Below are positions 45,391-53,757 of a stretch of 64,000 nucleotides of DNA, piece by piece. The translations under genes were made by a program, and so were the position numbers. A model generated the notes under the pieces. That model saw nothing but the letters and a program-made list of their open reading frames with translations, was not told the DNA's origin and searched no databases. This DNA comes from Pontibacter liquoris (lineage in GTDB: Bacteria > Bacteroidota > Bacteroidia > Cytophagales > Hymenobacteraceae), in the NCBI RefSeq assembly GCF_022758235.1, contig NZ_JALEBG010000001.1:2170001-2234000 (forward strand). The letters run 5' to 3'. How positions within the stretch are numbered: position 1 is the stretch's first letter; each line of letters opens with the position of its first letter.

Positions 45391-46092
45391 TTAGGCATTA
45401 AGCCATTTTACGACATCAAAGTAATTTCTATACAGCCAACGATTATCATAAATATTACCAATGCTTGGTTTGCCGTCAAATGATTTTAAATGAACTAGTG
45501 ATTTAATAGAAGGTATATCTTTAGCGCTAAAAAAGACTTTTTGATAAGGTAAATTATCAAAAACTGTGATTTCATTAATATTACATTCCTCATTATCAGA
45601 AAAAGATAAATACAGATTATCAAAGTTCACTCTTTCAGCTCTCTTAGTCCATTTCTCTTTGGCTTCCTGCTCACTTTTATAATGCAAAAAGTGAATTTCA
45701 ATCTCCCCATTTATTAAACCGATTGGATAATAACTCATCTCACGTAATCGGTTTCCCTTTTTGTATTTCGATTGATTAATAAAGGTTATCTCCTCCTGAA
45801 GATTACTCCTGAGATCTATCAAAAACTTTATATAGCAGGGAGCGAAAAAGAAAAGACCTACTGTTGGCGTTTTATAAGAAAGCTGAAGGTCCTCATACAC
45901 GCTTCCTCCCCAGCAGTTATTAGAAATTATAGTAAAGTCTTTATTGCGATTTGATTTCCGTATATAATATAAGTAAACCTTCTCTCTTATTTCGTTTAAC
46001 CTATAGTTCACATACCTTCTATAGAAACTTGATTTTATTCTTAATAAGTTAACCATAGATCCTTGATATAATTTTCCATAGTTAATCTGCAA
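45391..46092 (-). CDS. DUF1919 family protein (exopolysaccharide-associated)
   Basis: A 233-residue protein of the DUF1919 family, recognised by IISNNCWGGSVYEDLQLSYKTPTVGLFF, a YPIGLINGEIEIHFLHYKS segment and FFSAKDIP near the end. Members are found in polysaccharide loci and are presumed transferases, but no activity has been established to my knowledge. The Cys in NNCWGG and the His pair are candidate active-site residues. AT-rich. Confidence 0.85.
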   Translation of the reverse strand: MQINYGKLYQGSMVNLLRIKSSFYRRYVNYRLNEIREKVYLYYIRKSNRNKDFTIISNNCWGGSVYEDLQLSYKTPTVGLFFFAPCYIKFLIDLRSNLQEEITFINQSKYKKGNRLREMSYYPIGLINGEIEIHFLHYKSEQEAKEKWTKRAERVNFDNLYLSFSDNEECNINEITVFDNLPYQKVFFSAKDIPSIKSLVHLKSFDGKPSIGNIYDNRWLYRNYFDVVKWLNA

Positions 46093-46127
46093 ATAATAAA
46101 GACTTAACAGATACTTAATTAAAATTA

Positions 46128-46844
46128 TTAATAAATACGCTCTCTTTTCCAGTCAATATTAGTACGAACAACTCTCGATGGTATTCCCGCAACTACAGAA
46201 TGAGGAGGTACACTCTTAGTTACAATTGAGGCAGTTCCAATAACACTATTATGGCCAACAGTTACTCCCTTTAAGATTTTAGCATGTGCTCCTACCCAAA
46301 CATGCTCTTCCAAGGTAACATTTGCTGCCCTATTTATTCTCTTACCAGTTTCTAAATCCAAAATACTATGTGAATCACCGGTCCTGATTTCAACATGCCT
46401 TGCTAACATACAATCTTTTTTAATTTCTAGCTTTGAATAAGGTTCTGTTACAGCTAAATGTCCTCTCTCTATAGTTGTGTTCTCATGTATCAGAAGCGAA
46501 CCATATCTATCTTCCATCCATAATTCACCCTCACCAAAATAACAGTTTTGGCCAAGATAAAGACGATGATTATCTCCTCGTAAATAAATAAGTGTATTTC
46601 TTATAATTGTATTAGAACCAATAATTATTTCATTGTTATTCCCTATTACATCAACTAAAACATTGGTTAATAGGCCCTTGTTGGAAAAATAATTATTAAT
46701 GCCCTTAAGCTTGACGGATTTAGCTCTCTTTTTTTCTAAAAAAGATTTCTTAAGGTATGTAAACGGTACCTTTAAGTATCTAAGAACTTTTAACAAATGA
46801 CTAATAGTTAGAATGATTATACAACAGGAATACTTTAAGAACAA
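46128..46844 (-). CDS. Hexapeptide-repeat acyltransferase (LbH)
   Basis: A 238-residue protein. The N-terminus (1-40) is hydrophobic then basic. The C-terminal half contains hexapeptide repeats typical of O-acetyltransferases (VTLEEHVWVGAHAKILKGV, then TVGHNSVIGTASIV and SVPPHSVVAGIPSRVV). Such enzymes add acetyl groups to sugars of the repeat unit. The early repeats (LYLRGDNHRLYLGQNC) are degenerate, as in serine-acetyltransferase-like members. AT-rich. Confidence 0.87.
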   Translation of the reverse strand: MFLKYSCCIIILTISHLLKVLRYLKVPFTYLKKSFLEKKRAKSVKLKGINNYFSNKGLLTNVLVDVIGNNNEIIIGSNTIIRNTLIYLRGDNHRLYLGQNCYFGEGELWMEDRYGSLLIHENTTIERGHLAVTEPYSKLEIKKDCMLARHVEIRTGDSHSILDLETGKRINRAANVTLEEHVWVGAHAKILKGVTVGHNSVIGTASIVTKSVPPHSVVAGIPSRVVRTNIDWKRERIY

Positions 46845-46879
46845 TATCTAATAATTAATTATGTATTCCTTTTCAAAAA

Positions 46880-47731
46880 TTAAATTTGAGAGGGTATAAA
46901 TTGTTTCCAAAAATCGTAATGATATTTAGTCCAGGCATGACAGCCAAAAGGCAGCTCTTCTCCATTTAGCAAAAATAAATATTGAGGGTTTACTTCAAAG
47001 CTAAATTTTGAAGCATGTTCTACATCTGCAACCTTAAATTCCTTTGATATTTTTGAGGCCAATACCCCCCAAAAGAAATCTTCATTAATATTTATATCTT
47101 TATACTTCAATATAAGGTTAGCCTCTTTGATATCAGTTTTAAACAGAAGCCTTATAATAATATTACACCATTTGTTTGTACTACTTTTTAAACTAAGCAA
47201 CCCTAATAATACTACTACTATATTCAAAACCTTATGAAGCCTTTCAACTTTTTGAAGGACTCCTAATGCTGACCTAATAGTATGCAGTGAAAAGCCGCCA
47301 TTACCTACTCCTGCTATTTTTAAAGATGTAGATTCACTCCAATCTTCAAACCACGGTGCACCAATAAAATCAAAGTCTGTCATACACCATTTAAAAAGAT
47401 CATCCTTAAAAACGTATGCATCAAGTTGATATATAAGAATGTGGCTATAAAGAGTGAATTTACTATAAAAAAAATAGCTTTTTAGTAATTGATTATATCC
47501 ATCTATATCAGAAAAGTAAAAATTCGAGAAGACATGACATTGTGCCCTAATATTAAATTCTACAGCTTTCTTATTATAACTGGTAAAGTTTAGTCTTTCA
47601 GGGCCAATAAAACAAATATCATGTGCATTCAAGATTTTAAAGCTCTGTTCTAATGAAATTATTTCGTAAATAGAAAGCTCATTAAAATCTTTGTAAACTG
47701 GGATTATTATACATGCTTGCACCTTCTTCAT
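46880..47731 (-). CDS. DUF5672-like putative glycosyltransferase
   Basis: A 283-residue protein. It starts CIIIPVYKDFNELSIYEIISLEQ and contains IYQLDAYVFKDDLFKWCMTDFDFIGAPW and VGNGGFSLHTIRS. This matches the DUF5672 family, a predicted GT-A-like group whose LDAYVF acts as a DxD-like motif. It overlaps the upstream gene by 4 nt. AT-rich. Biochemical role is inferred from context. Confidence 0.8.
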   Translation of the reverse strand: MKKVQACIIIPVYKDFNELSIYEIISLEQSFKILNAHDICFIGPERLNFTSYNKKAVEFNIRAQCHVFSNFYFSDIDGYNQLLKSYFFYSKFTLYSHILIYQLDAYVFKDDLFKWCMTDFDFIGAPWFEDWSESTSLKIAGVGNGGFSLHTIRSALGVLQKVERLHKVLNIVVVLLGLLSLKSSTNKWCNIIIRLLFKTDIKEANLILKYKDININEDFFWGVLASKISKEFKVADVEHASKFSFEVNPQYLFLLNGEELPFGCHAWTKYHYDFWKQFIPSQI

Positions 47732-48696
47732 ATTCTACATAGACAAGATTTAACCCACTTCAGAATTTTAGTTTCAAAAACCTTATGAAAAGCATGGGCA
47801 ATTACCCCTTTTTTATTTTTTTTGTTTATTGTAGAAGATGAATAATACTCACTGATACATTGTATTACATAATCAGACTCAACTAGTGGAATAGACTTAA
47901 TTGCTACACTATCAGTAACTTCTTGGTATAAGTACCGTTTATCCATCCCACAATGTTCACCAGAACCATCGAAGCCAATGTTCCTAACTAATGATTTACC
48001 AGGATGCAAGCAAAATCCATTGTGTAAAAAAATACTTGCATGCCACCTTATAGCCCAAGTGTGGAGATCTCCAGTTACATTCGCCTCAAGCTGTTCAGAA
48101 AAAGCTGTTCCTTGTCCTTTATTAAAATTTCTTTTAGTAAAATTTTTACTAGTCTTTAACTTTTCATTAAGAGTATATATATCCCAGATAAAATTATCCC
48201 AAGCTCTTTTCCATGTTGCCCAACCCCAACAAGAATTAACATTGTAGAAGAAAAGCTCAGGAAGAGAACATGGTACAGGATGAAAGTGTCCTGCAATATG
48301 GTACACTTGTTCTTCAGATTCATATTGACTTAACGCCTTGTTCATATAATTTAGGAAGCCAGTACTTGTTACAATATCATCTTCAAGTACTATAACTCTT
48401 CCATGATCATTAATAACTTTTGTAATGCCATCCACAATTGAATCTGCTAAACCTTTATTAGTTTTAGATTCAATTATAACAACCTCTTTGCACCACTGTT
48501 TTTTTCTAAGTACTTTTCTTGTTAAATTTATTTCTTCTAAAGCTTCTACAGTAATATCTGCCTTAGGCCCATCCGCAAAAATATATAAAACCGATTCGTC
48601 AGCTAAATAATTATTAGATAAGGCTTCCAATGTCTTTAGTGTATGATCTGGCCTATTATAAACAAATAGAACTATTGGTGCCATTAGAGTTTTCAA
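47728..48696 (-). CDS. GT-A fold glycosyltransferase with GNT-I-like motif
   Basis: A 322-residue protein. N-terminal APIVLFVYNRPDHTLKTLEAL, then the VLEDDIVTSTGFLNYMNKAL motif with an EDD metal-binding triad, and NSCWGWATWKRAWDNF. It resembles the N-acetylglucosaminyltransferase I-like bacterial family. The start may be the internal ATG at 48684 (MAPIVLF). AT-rich. The donor is unknown. Confidence 0.85.
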   Translation of the reverse strand: MKTLMAPIVLFVYNRPDHTLKTLEALSNNYLADESVLYIFADGPKADITVEALEEINLTRKVLRKKQWCKEVVIIESKTNKGLADSIVDGITKVINDHGRVIVLEDDIVTSTGFLNYMNKALSQYESEEQVYHIAGHFHPVPCSLPELFFYNVNSCWGWATWKRAWDNFIWDIYTLNEKLKTSKNFTKRNFNKGQGTAFSEQLEANVTGDLHTWAIRWHASIFLHNGFCLHPGKSLVRNIGFDGSGEHCGMDKRYLYQEVTDSVAIKSIPLVESDYVIQCISEYYSSSTINKKNKKGVIAHAFHKVFETKILKWVKSCLCRI

Positions 48697-48756
48697 TGGT
48701 TAGACTAGCAATTAATCAGCATCAATAACAGTTGCCTATTAAAGTTGCGCATTTTT

Positions 48757-49668
48757 TTATTTTATAACTTTTAAGAGGTACCTTCTAAAGACTTGAGATT
48801 CAAACAAAGCAAACTTAGGATTAATTAAAAATATTTTAATAAAAATTATAAATTTATTCATTCCATGAAAATTTTTATAAGGAAAATAAAGAACGTGATA
48901 AAATAACCTATTCAACACCATTTCTTTTCTACTTCTACTAACACTTTCAATATTACACCATTTATATAAATTTATGAGCATTAATAAATAATCCTTATCT
49001 ACTTGAACTTTGTTACTTGTTAAACTTGTGGGGCTTCTTCGTTTAATTGATACAAAACCTTCAACAAAACCAGATATTAGTTTACATTTAGCTGCTAACT
49101 TAAACCACATGAAAGTATCTTCGGAGGTCTTAAGTGACTCATCAAATAGACCGCACCTTTGGAAAACTTTTTTCCTAACAGTCAAGCCATTGATGTGAAA
49201 CCAAATTGAATTTCCAACTGGCTGTAGATTCTCGAATAGCTCATGTGGTTTTACATTATTATTTATTGTGTAAGAACGTATATCTTTCTCATCATTGGAA
49301 TAAATACCTACATTATCATAGACTCCATCAATGTCATTCCGGCTGCCTAGTATTTTGATAGCACTCGCAAATCGATTTGATAAGTAAATATCATCAGCAT
49401 CTAAGAATGCCACATAATCAAATTTAGCTTTTTGTAAGCCGAGATTCCTAGTGGCTGCTACTCCTTTATTTTTATTATTAGTGTGGTATAAAACAATAAT
49501 TCTATTATCTATATCAGCTAGCTGGTAGCAAATAGCTAAACTATTATCATTAGATCCATCTTCAACTAAAATTATTTCTGCAACTTCTGATAGAACTAAC
49601 ACAGATTTTACAGCTTCTATTATAGAATTTTCAGCGTTGTAAACAGGAATAATTACTGATATGTACAT
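48757..49668 (-). CDS. Glycosyltransferase family 2
   Basis: A 303-residue GT-A enzyme: VIIPVYNAENSIIEAV, VEDGSNDNS, GVAATRNLGL and the metal-binding FLDADDIYL. The start overlaps the upstream gene by 38 nt, an unusually long overlap, but MYISVIIPVYN is the natural family start. AT-rich. Confidence 0.9.
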   Translation of the reverse strand: MYISVIIPVYNAENSIIEAVKSVLVLSEVAEIILVEDGSNDNSLAICYQLADIDNRIIVLYHTNNKNKGVAATRNLGLQKAKFDYVAFLDADDIYLSNRFASAIKILGSRNDIDGVYDNVGIYSNDEKDIRSYTINNNVKPHELFENLQPVGNSIWFHINGLTVRKKVFQRCGLFDESLKTSEDTFMWFKLAAKCKLISGFVEGFVSIKRRSPTSLTSNKVQVDKDYLLMLINLYKWCNIESVSRSRKEMVLNRLFYHVLYFPYKNFHGMNKFIIFIKIFLINPKFALFESQVFRRYLLKVIK

Positions 49669-50584
49669 TTCTTAATACCCTCCTACTTAATCTTCTGAGT
49701 ATAAGGAAAGCCCTACCATACTCCTTTGTTTGCATTAGAAAAAAAAAATACATAAAATTATACTTTCTCCAGTACTTTTCTGCTTTATAATAATCTGCAT
49801 CCCAAGCAGCCATCTCAAAAGCATTTACTACATTATTAAATATATATTTTTTTAATTCATTATTAAGTAAACCATATATAGTCAAGGCTGTTTTGAGATT
49901 CCAGCACCATTTATCTAAGTAACTTTTTGAAGTCCAAATTCCTCCGTTATGTATTCTTATACAAGATTTATCAATGTTATCAAAGTATTTGGCTTTGCCC
50001 CTTTGTGTTAAAATTGCTTGTAATAACTTATCTCCATTTAATGTCTTTTCAAATGCTGTTAAATATGTTGAAATGCAAAAGTTTCTGAAGAGAATTGTAG
50101 GGGTAGGCAGGTACTGTCCTAGTAATAATTCGTTAACATTATAATCCCTTTTATTCGCATCAGGTAGTCTATTATCATTTACTGGTTCACCTTCATCATT
50201 AATCATAGTAATACCATGAAATGACATCACGTATTCTGGGTTATTATCAAGAAAGGAAACCTGCTTTTGAAGCTTTAAAGGATCCAGCCAAAAGTCATCT
50301 CCTTCCAGCATAGCCACATAAGTACCACTGCAATTCCTGAACGTGCGGATGAAGTTCTTTTGTGCGCCAATATTTCTATTATTATGAGGTAGAAGTTTAA
50401 CTTTATAAGGGAACTTATTACCATATTCTTCACAAATTGCTCTTGTCGAATCTGATGAATAATCTTCCCCTATTACTAATTCAATAGGAAAATCTGTAAT
50501 TTGTTTTAATACGCTTTCAATTGCTTCCCTAATATAACTCTGATGATTATAAGTAAGCATACATACTGATACTATTGGCTTCAT
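49631..50584 (-). CDS. Glycosyltransferase family 2
   Basis: A 317-residue GT-A enzyme: VSVCMLTYNHQSYIREAIESVL, GEDYSSDST and LEGDDFWLDP. This last motif defines a GT2 subgroup common in Bacteroidota capsule loci. Its 3' end runs 38 nt into the next gene and its 5' end overlaps the GNAT gene by 4 nt. AT-rich. Confidence 0.9.
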   Translation of the reverse strand: MKPIVSVCMLTYNHQSYIREAIESVLKQITDFPIELVIGEDYSSDSTRAICEEYGNKFPYKVKLLPHNNRNIGAQKNFIRTFRNCSGTYVAMLEGDDFWLDPLKLQKQVSFLDNNPEYVMSFHGITMINDEGEPVNDNRLPDANKRDYNVNELLLGQYLPTPTILFRNFCISTYLTAFEKTLNGDKLLQAILTQRGKAKYFDNIDKSCIRIHNGGIWTSKSYLDKWCWNLKTALTIYGLLNNELKKYIFNNVVNAFEMAAWDADYYKAEKYWRKYNFMYFFFLMQTKEYGRAFLILRRLSRRVLRNVHISNYSCLQR

Positions 50585-51024
50585 AGCTTCATCTTCATCA
50601 ATGTACGATCATTTGATTCAATAAAAGCCTCAAAACCTAAACTCTTATACAAATGAATTGCTCTAATATTATTTGAAATTACCTCAAGCCTTAACTCTTG
50701 AAAACCTTTTTCTTTTACCACATCCTTCATGTTATTTAATAGACACATGCCTATGCCTTGGCTACGGTATTCTAAATCTACATAAAAAAGTGATAGAAAC
50801 GCCTCCTGCCGTGAGGGATCGTTATCATAAAATGCACAGAGACCCACAAGCACATTCGCTTCAATTGCTGTAATAAAATGAGCCTTATTGTATAATTTAT
50901 ACGCATAATCAGTGAGTTTAATAAAATCAGAAAGAGGTGGGTTAAACATCTGATTAATGTCTACAATAGTTTTTAATAACTTTTGTTCCTCAATAATTTG
51001 ATATCCTCTCCTGTAAATGATCAC
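50581..51024 (-). CDS. GNAT family N-acetyltransferase
   Basis: A 147-residue GNAT. The acetyl-CoA-binding segment is YRSQGIGMCLLNNM (Q/RxxGxG/A motif, about 93-106), followed by NNIRAIHLYKSLGFE. It could acetylate an amino-sugar of the repeat unit, for example the product of the DegT aminotransferase encoded 1.7 kb upstream. That pairing is inference. AT-rich. Confidence 0.87.
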   Translation of the reverse strand: MIIYRRGYQIIEEQKLLKTIVDINQMFNPPLSDFIKLTDYAYKLYNKAHFITAIEANVLVGLCAFYDNDPSRQEAFLSLFYVDLEYRSQGIGMCLLNNMKDVVKEKGFQELRLEVISNNIRAIHLYKSLGFEAFIESNDRTLMKMKL

Positions 51025-51039
51025 TTGGCTTGCTGTAGG

Positions 51040-51873
51040 TTATTTCCCAATAATTTGAAGAGGTACCTGCCCTAACTCAGATGCAATAAAGCTAAATGAA
51101 CTCCACCAAGAGCCAAGAATTTTATCTGTTTTAGAAAGAGTGTACAGATCAACAAGAGCATCTTGAATTCCTTTTTCGGTGTCACGGGCTAGATTCTTAT
51201 TCTCATTCACAATTATTCTTTCACCAAATAGTTTCTTAAAATACTCTTCTGTATCAATATCATCAGTTGAAAGATAAAAAGTATAATTTGGATCTTTAGC
51301 TAATAACTCCCAGATTGCTTCTACAAAAAGATCTGTTTTACTTATTTCAATGGACTCGTTATTATCTGTTCTTCTGATATGTATACCAACTGTTCTCTTG
51401 CCAAAACCTCTAGTAAGTGAATCTATCCTTAGCTGTAAGCTATCTACAGGCTTAAAGTTATGATAAAAGTTATTTTTACCTTCCTGAGTAAAAAAATCAT
51501 GGCAAGTATCTATAACAAGACAATTCTTCAGATTTAGCCAATATTCATCCTCAAATCTGTGCTGCTGCACCCGATTATCATCATAGTAGTTATGTTTTAA
51601 ATTTATAATAGCATGCTTCAGTTTTTTCACTCTTCCCTTTATTGTTGGGCTGTGGTCTGGTTTATAGTTAGAATAATAATTTAATACTTCATTTTCAAAA
51701 ACAATATCAAAATAAACTATAGGTTGAAATAGCTTATGGAAATCACAGTTTAAACTTGAATCTTTTTGCCATACAATTTTAAAGCTCCTGCTCCTATTAT
51801 TGTTTAGTACCAAGCAGGAATTCAGAACTCTCATTCTATTAGCAAGCCCTAAATTTGGTCGAACTATGATCAT
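51040..51873 (-). CDS. Fucosyltransferase-like glycosyltransferase (GT11/GT23-type motif)
   Basis: A 277-residue protein. VGIHIRRTD (162-170) matches the GDP-binding HxRxTD peptide of alpha-1,2/alpha-1,6 fucosyltransferases, and the N-terminal RPNLGLANRMRVLNS resembles the GLGNxLF-type start. A GDP-fucose or GDP-deoxyhexose donor would fit the gmd gene of the same locus. The ending LGSWWSSFSFIASELG is also family-like. AT-rich. Confidence 0.8.
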   Translation of the reverse strand: MIIVRPNLGLANRMRVLNSCLVLNNNRSRSFKIVWQKDSSLNCDFHKLFQPIVYFDIVFENEVLNYYSNYKPDHSPTIKGRVKKLKHAIINLKHNYYDDNRVQQHRFEDEYWLNLKNCLVIDTCHDFFTQEGKNNFYHNFKPVDSLQLRIDSLTRGFGKRTVGIHIRRTDNNESIEISKTDLFVEAIWELLAKDPNYTFYLSTDDIDTEEYFKKLFGERIIVNENKNLARDTEKGIQDALVDLYTLSKTDKILGSWWSSFSFIASELGQVPLQIIGK

Positions 51874-51967
51874 ATTATTTTATAACCGTTTGCGGTAGTA
51901 TATAAATTGAGAATGCTACATATAAATATGCTTTACTAAATATAAAAAATAGCTTAGGGCAAATGCA

Positions 51968-52672
51968 TTAAACGAGTCTGTAATGCGTAAGTATATTTTT
52001 AATTTCCTCTGGCGGGCAAAACATTAATGTATCAATAATAGAAAGTCCTGGAATAGGATCATTCTTAAACTGTTTATAAGGTTTTAATTCACCTTCAAGA
52101 AAAAATAAATTAACTCCAATCGTCGCGAAATCCGCTTTATCATAAAGTTTTTTACCTCCTATCGCATTGATGTAAATTTTTGCATTTTCCCGTTTGCAAA
52201 TATCTTTTATACGGTCTTCTCCATTAAGTTCATGATTGTTATAAACACTTGATGATTCAATTATTTGTGTCTTAAGCTGAATATATTCTGAGATTTTAGA
52301 AATACTCTTAAGTGCAACCTCAGAAATTGGTACACCTTGCTGTTTTAAGATAACACTTTCAATTAAAGGTAAAATTTTATCGTAAAAAGGGGCTTTCCTA
52401 TAAGCTTGATTTAAAGTTTTGAAAAATTTCGTTTCCCAATTAAGAGGGTTGTAGGAAACATATATTTCATTTATTCTCCTAAAAGAGCTAGCTCCATCTA
52501 AAGGAATATGGAACATATGTTTATTTTTATTCAGAAGTATTTGATTTCGATTAATCCATCCCTGCTTTATGAATGCTACATCATCATACACAACAAACTT
52601 ATCTACAGCTTGAATAAGTTGAAAATAGCCTATGTAAGGGAACAAATAAGGTTGCATTATCGCTAGCTTCAT
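51968..52672 (-). CDS. WbqC family protein
   Basis: A 234-residue WbqC-like protein: it starts LAIMQPYLFPYIGYFQLIQAVDKFVVYDDVAFIKQGWINRN and continues with FHIPL. WbqC homologues lie beside sugar aminotransferases in O-antigen loci and are thought to modify an amino-sugar nucleotide, with no proven reaction. Here it directly follows the DegT aminotransferase gene (2 nt). AT-rich. Confidence 0.9.
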   Translation of the reverse strand: MKLAIMQPYLFPYIGYFQLIQAVDKFVVYDDVAFIKQGWINRNQILLNKNKHMFHIPLDGASSFRRINEIYVSYNPLNWETKFFKTLNQAYRKAPFYDKILPLIESVILKQQGVPISEVALKSISKISEYIQLKTQIIESSSVYNNHELNGEDRIKDICKRENAKIYINAIGGKKLYDKADFATIGVNLFFLEGELKPYKQFKNDPIPGLSIIDTLMFCPPEEIKNILTHYRLV

Positions 52673-52674
52673 AC

Positions 52675-53757
52675 CTAATAGTTTTGTGCTCTTAGTAAAG
52701 CCCGTCCTATCATATCCACTTCTTCAAAAGACAAATCATGATATAGGGGGAGACATAAAATCCGGCTCGAAAAGTCAGATGATACTGCAACCTGCTGCTC
52801 AGGGATAACATAATTCAAGGTATGCAATGATGGATAAAAGTATCTACGAGGATATACATAAATCCCATGTAAAGCTTCAACTGATTTTAATAGTTGTTCC
52901 TCCGTTTCAAAGGCTAATGCATAGTATGCATGATTAAAGTCTATATCGGGATATATAAAAGGCTTTTGTGCTTTTAATGGCTTTAGAATTTGATCATATC
53001 TAATTGATAGCAACTTTCTTTTTTCTAATACTTCACTTATATAGTTAAGATTACACAGCCCCATGGCTGCATGAAACTCACAGTTTTTTCCGTTAATACC
53101 TATTCCATAGAATTTTTCGGTTCCATCATGTCCAAAATTACGCATATGCGCAATTTCCTTGGCAATCTTAGCATCATGTGTAATGATAGCACCACCCTCA
53201 ATGGTATGAAATAACTTGGTAGCATGGAAACTTATGGTGCTCACATCCCCATATTTAAAAACTGACTGCCCCTTGTACTTGGAACCAAAGGCGTGAGCAC
53301 CATCATATACTACTCTTAGTTTGTATTTATCGGCTACTTGTTGTATCGCCTCTATATCACATGGATTTCCATAAACATGGGTAGCAAGTATAGCGGATGT
53401 CTTTGGAGTAATGGCTTTCTCAATTAACGCAGGATTCAAGTTTAATGTATTAGGGCAAATATCAATGAAAACGGGATTACAATTCTCCCATACAATGCTG
53501 CTGGTAGTTGCTACATATGAAAATGGTGTAGTTATAATATCACCAGTTAACCCAAGTGCCCTGATAGCAAGTTGTATGGCTATTGTGCCATTGCTTACGA
53601 AAAAAAGATGTGGCACATCAAAGTAACCCTTTAGTCTAAGTTCAAGCTCATTAACTAACGGGCCATTATTCGTGAGCCACTCTCGCTTCCAGATACCATC
53701 GACATAGTTATCATATTCCTCTCTTGGAGGTAAAAATGGTTTTGTAACATTTATCAT
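52675..53757 (-). CDS. DegT/DnrJ/EryC1/StrS sugar aminotransferase
   Basis: A 360-residue PLP-dependent sugar aminotransferase from the ATG at 53757, which overlaps the Wzt stop (ATGA); a longer frame to 53808 runs into wzt. The PLP lysine is K181 in SFHATKLFHTIEGGA, and YDGAHAFGS is the PLP-phosphate/Asp motif. It aminates a keto-sugar nucleotide, possibly the 4-keto product made by Gmd (as in perosamine synthesis) or another keto-sugar. AT-rich. Confidence 0.92.
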   Translation of the reverse strand: MINVTKPFLPPREEYDNYVDGIWKREWLTNNGPLVNELELRLKGYFDVPHLFFVSNGTIAIQLAIRALGLTGDIITTPFSYVATTSSIVWENCNPVFIDICPNTLNLNPALIEKAITPKTSAILATHVYGNPCDIEAIQQVADKYKLRVVYDGAHAFGSKYKGQSVFKYGDVSTISFHATKLFHTIEGGAIITHDAKIAKEIAHMRNFGHDGTEKFYGIGINGKNCEFHAAMGLCNLNYISEVLEKRKLLSIRYDQILKPLKAQKPFIYPDIDFNHAYYALAFETEEQLLKSVEALHGIYVYPRRYFYPSLHTLNYVIPEQQVAVSSDFSSRILCLPLYHDLSFEEVDMIGRALLRAQNY

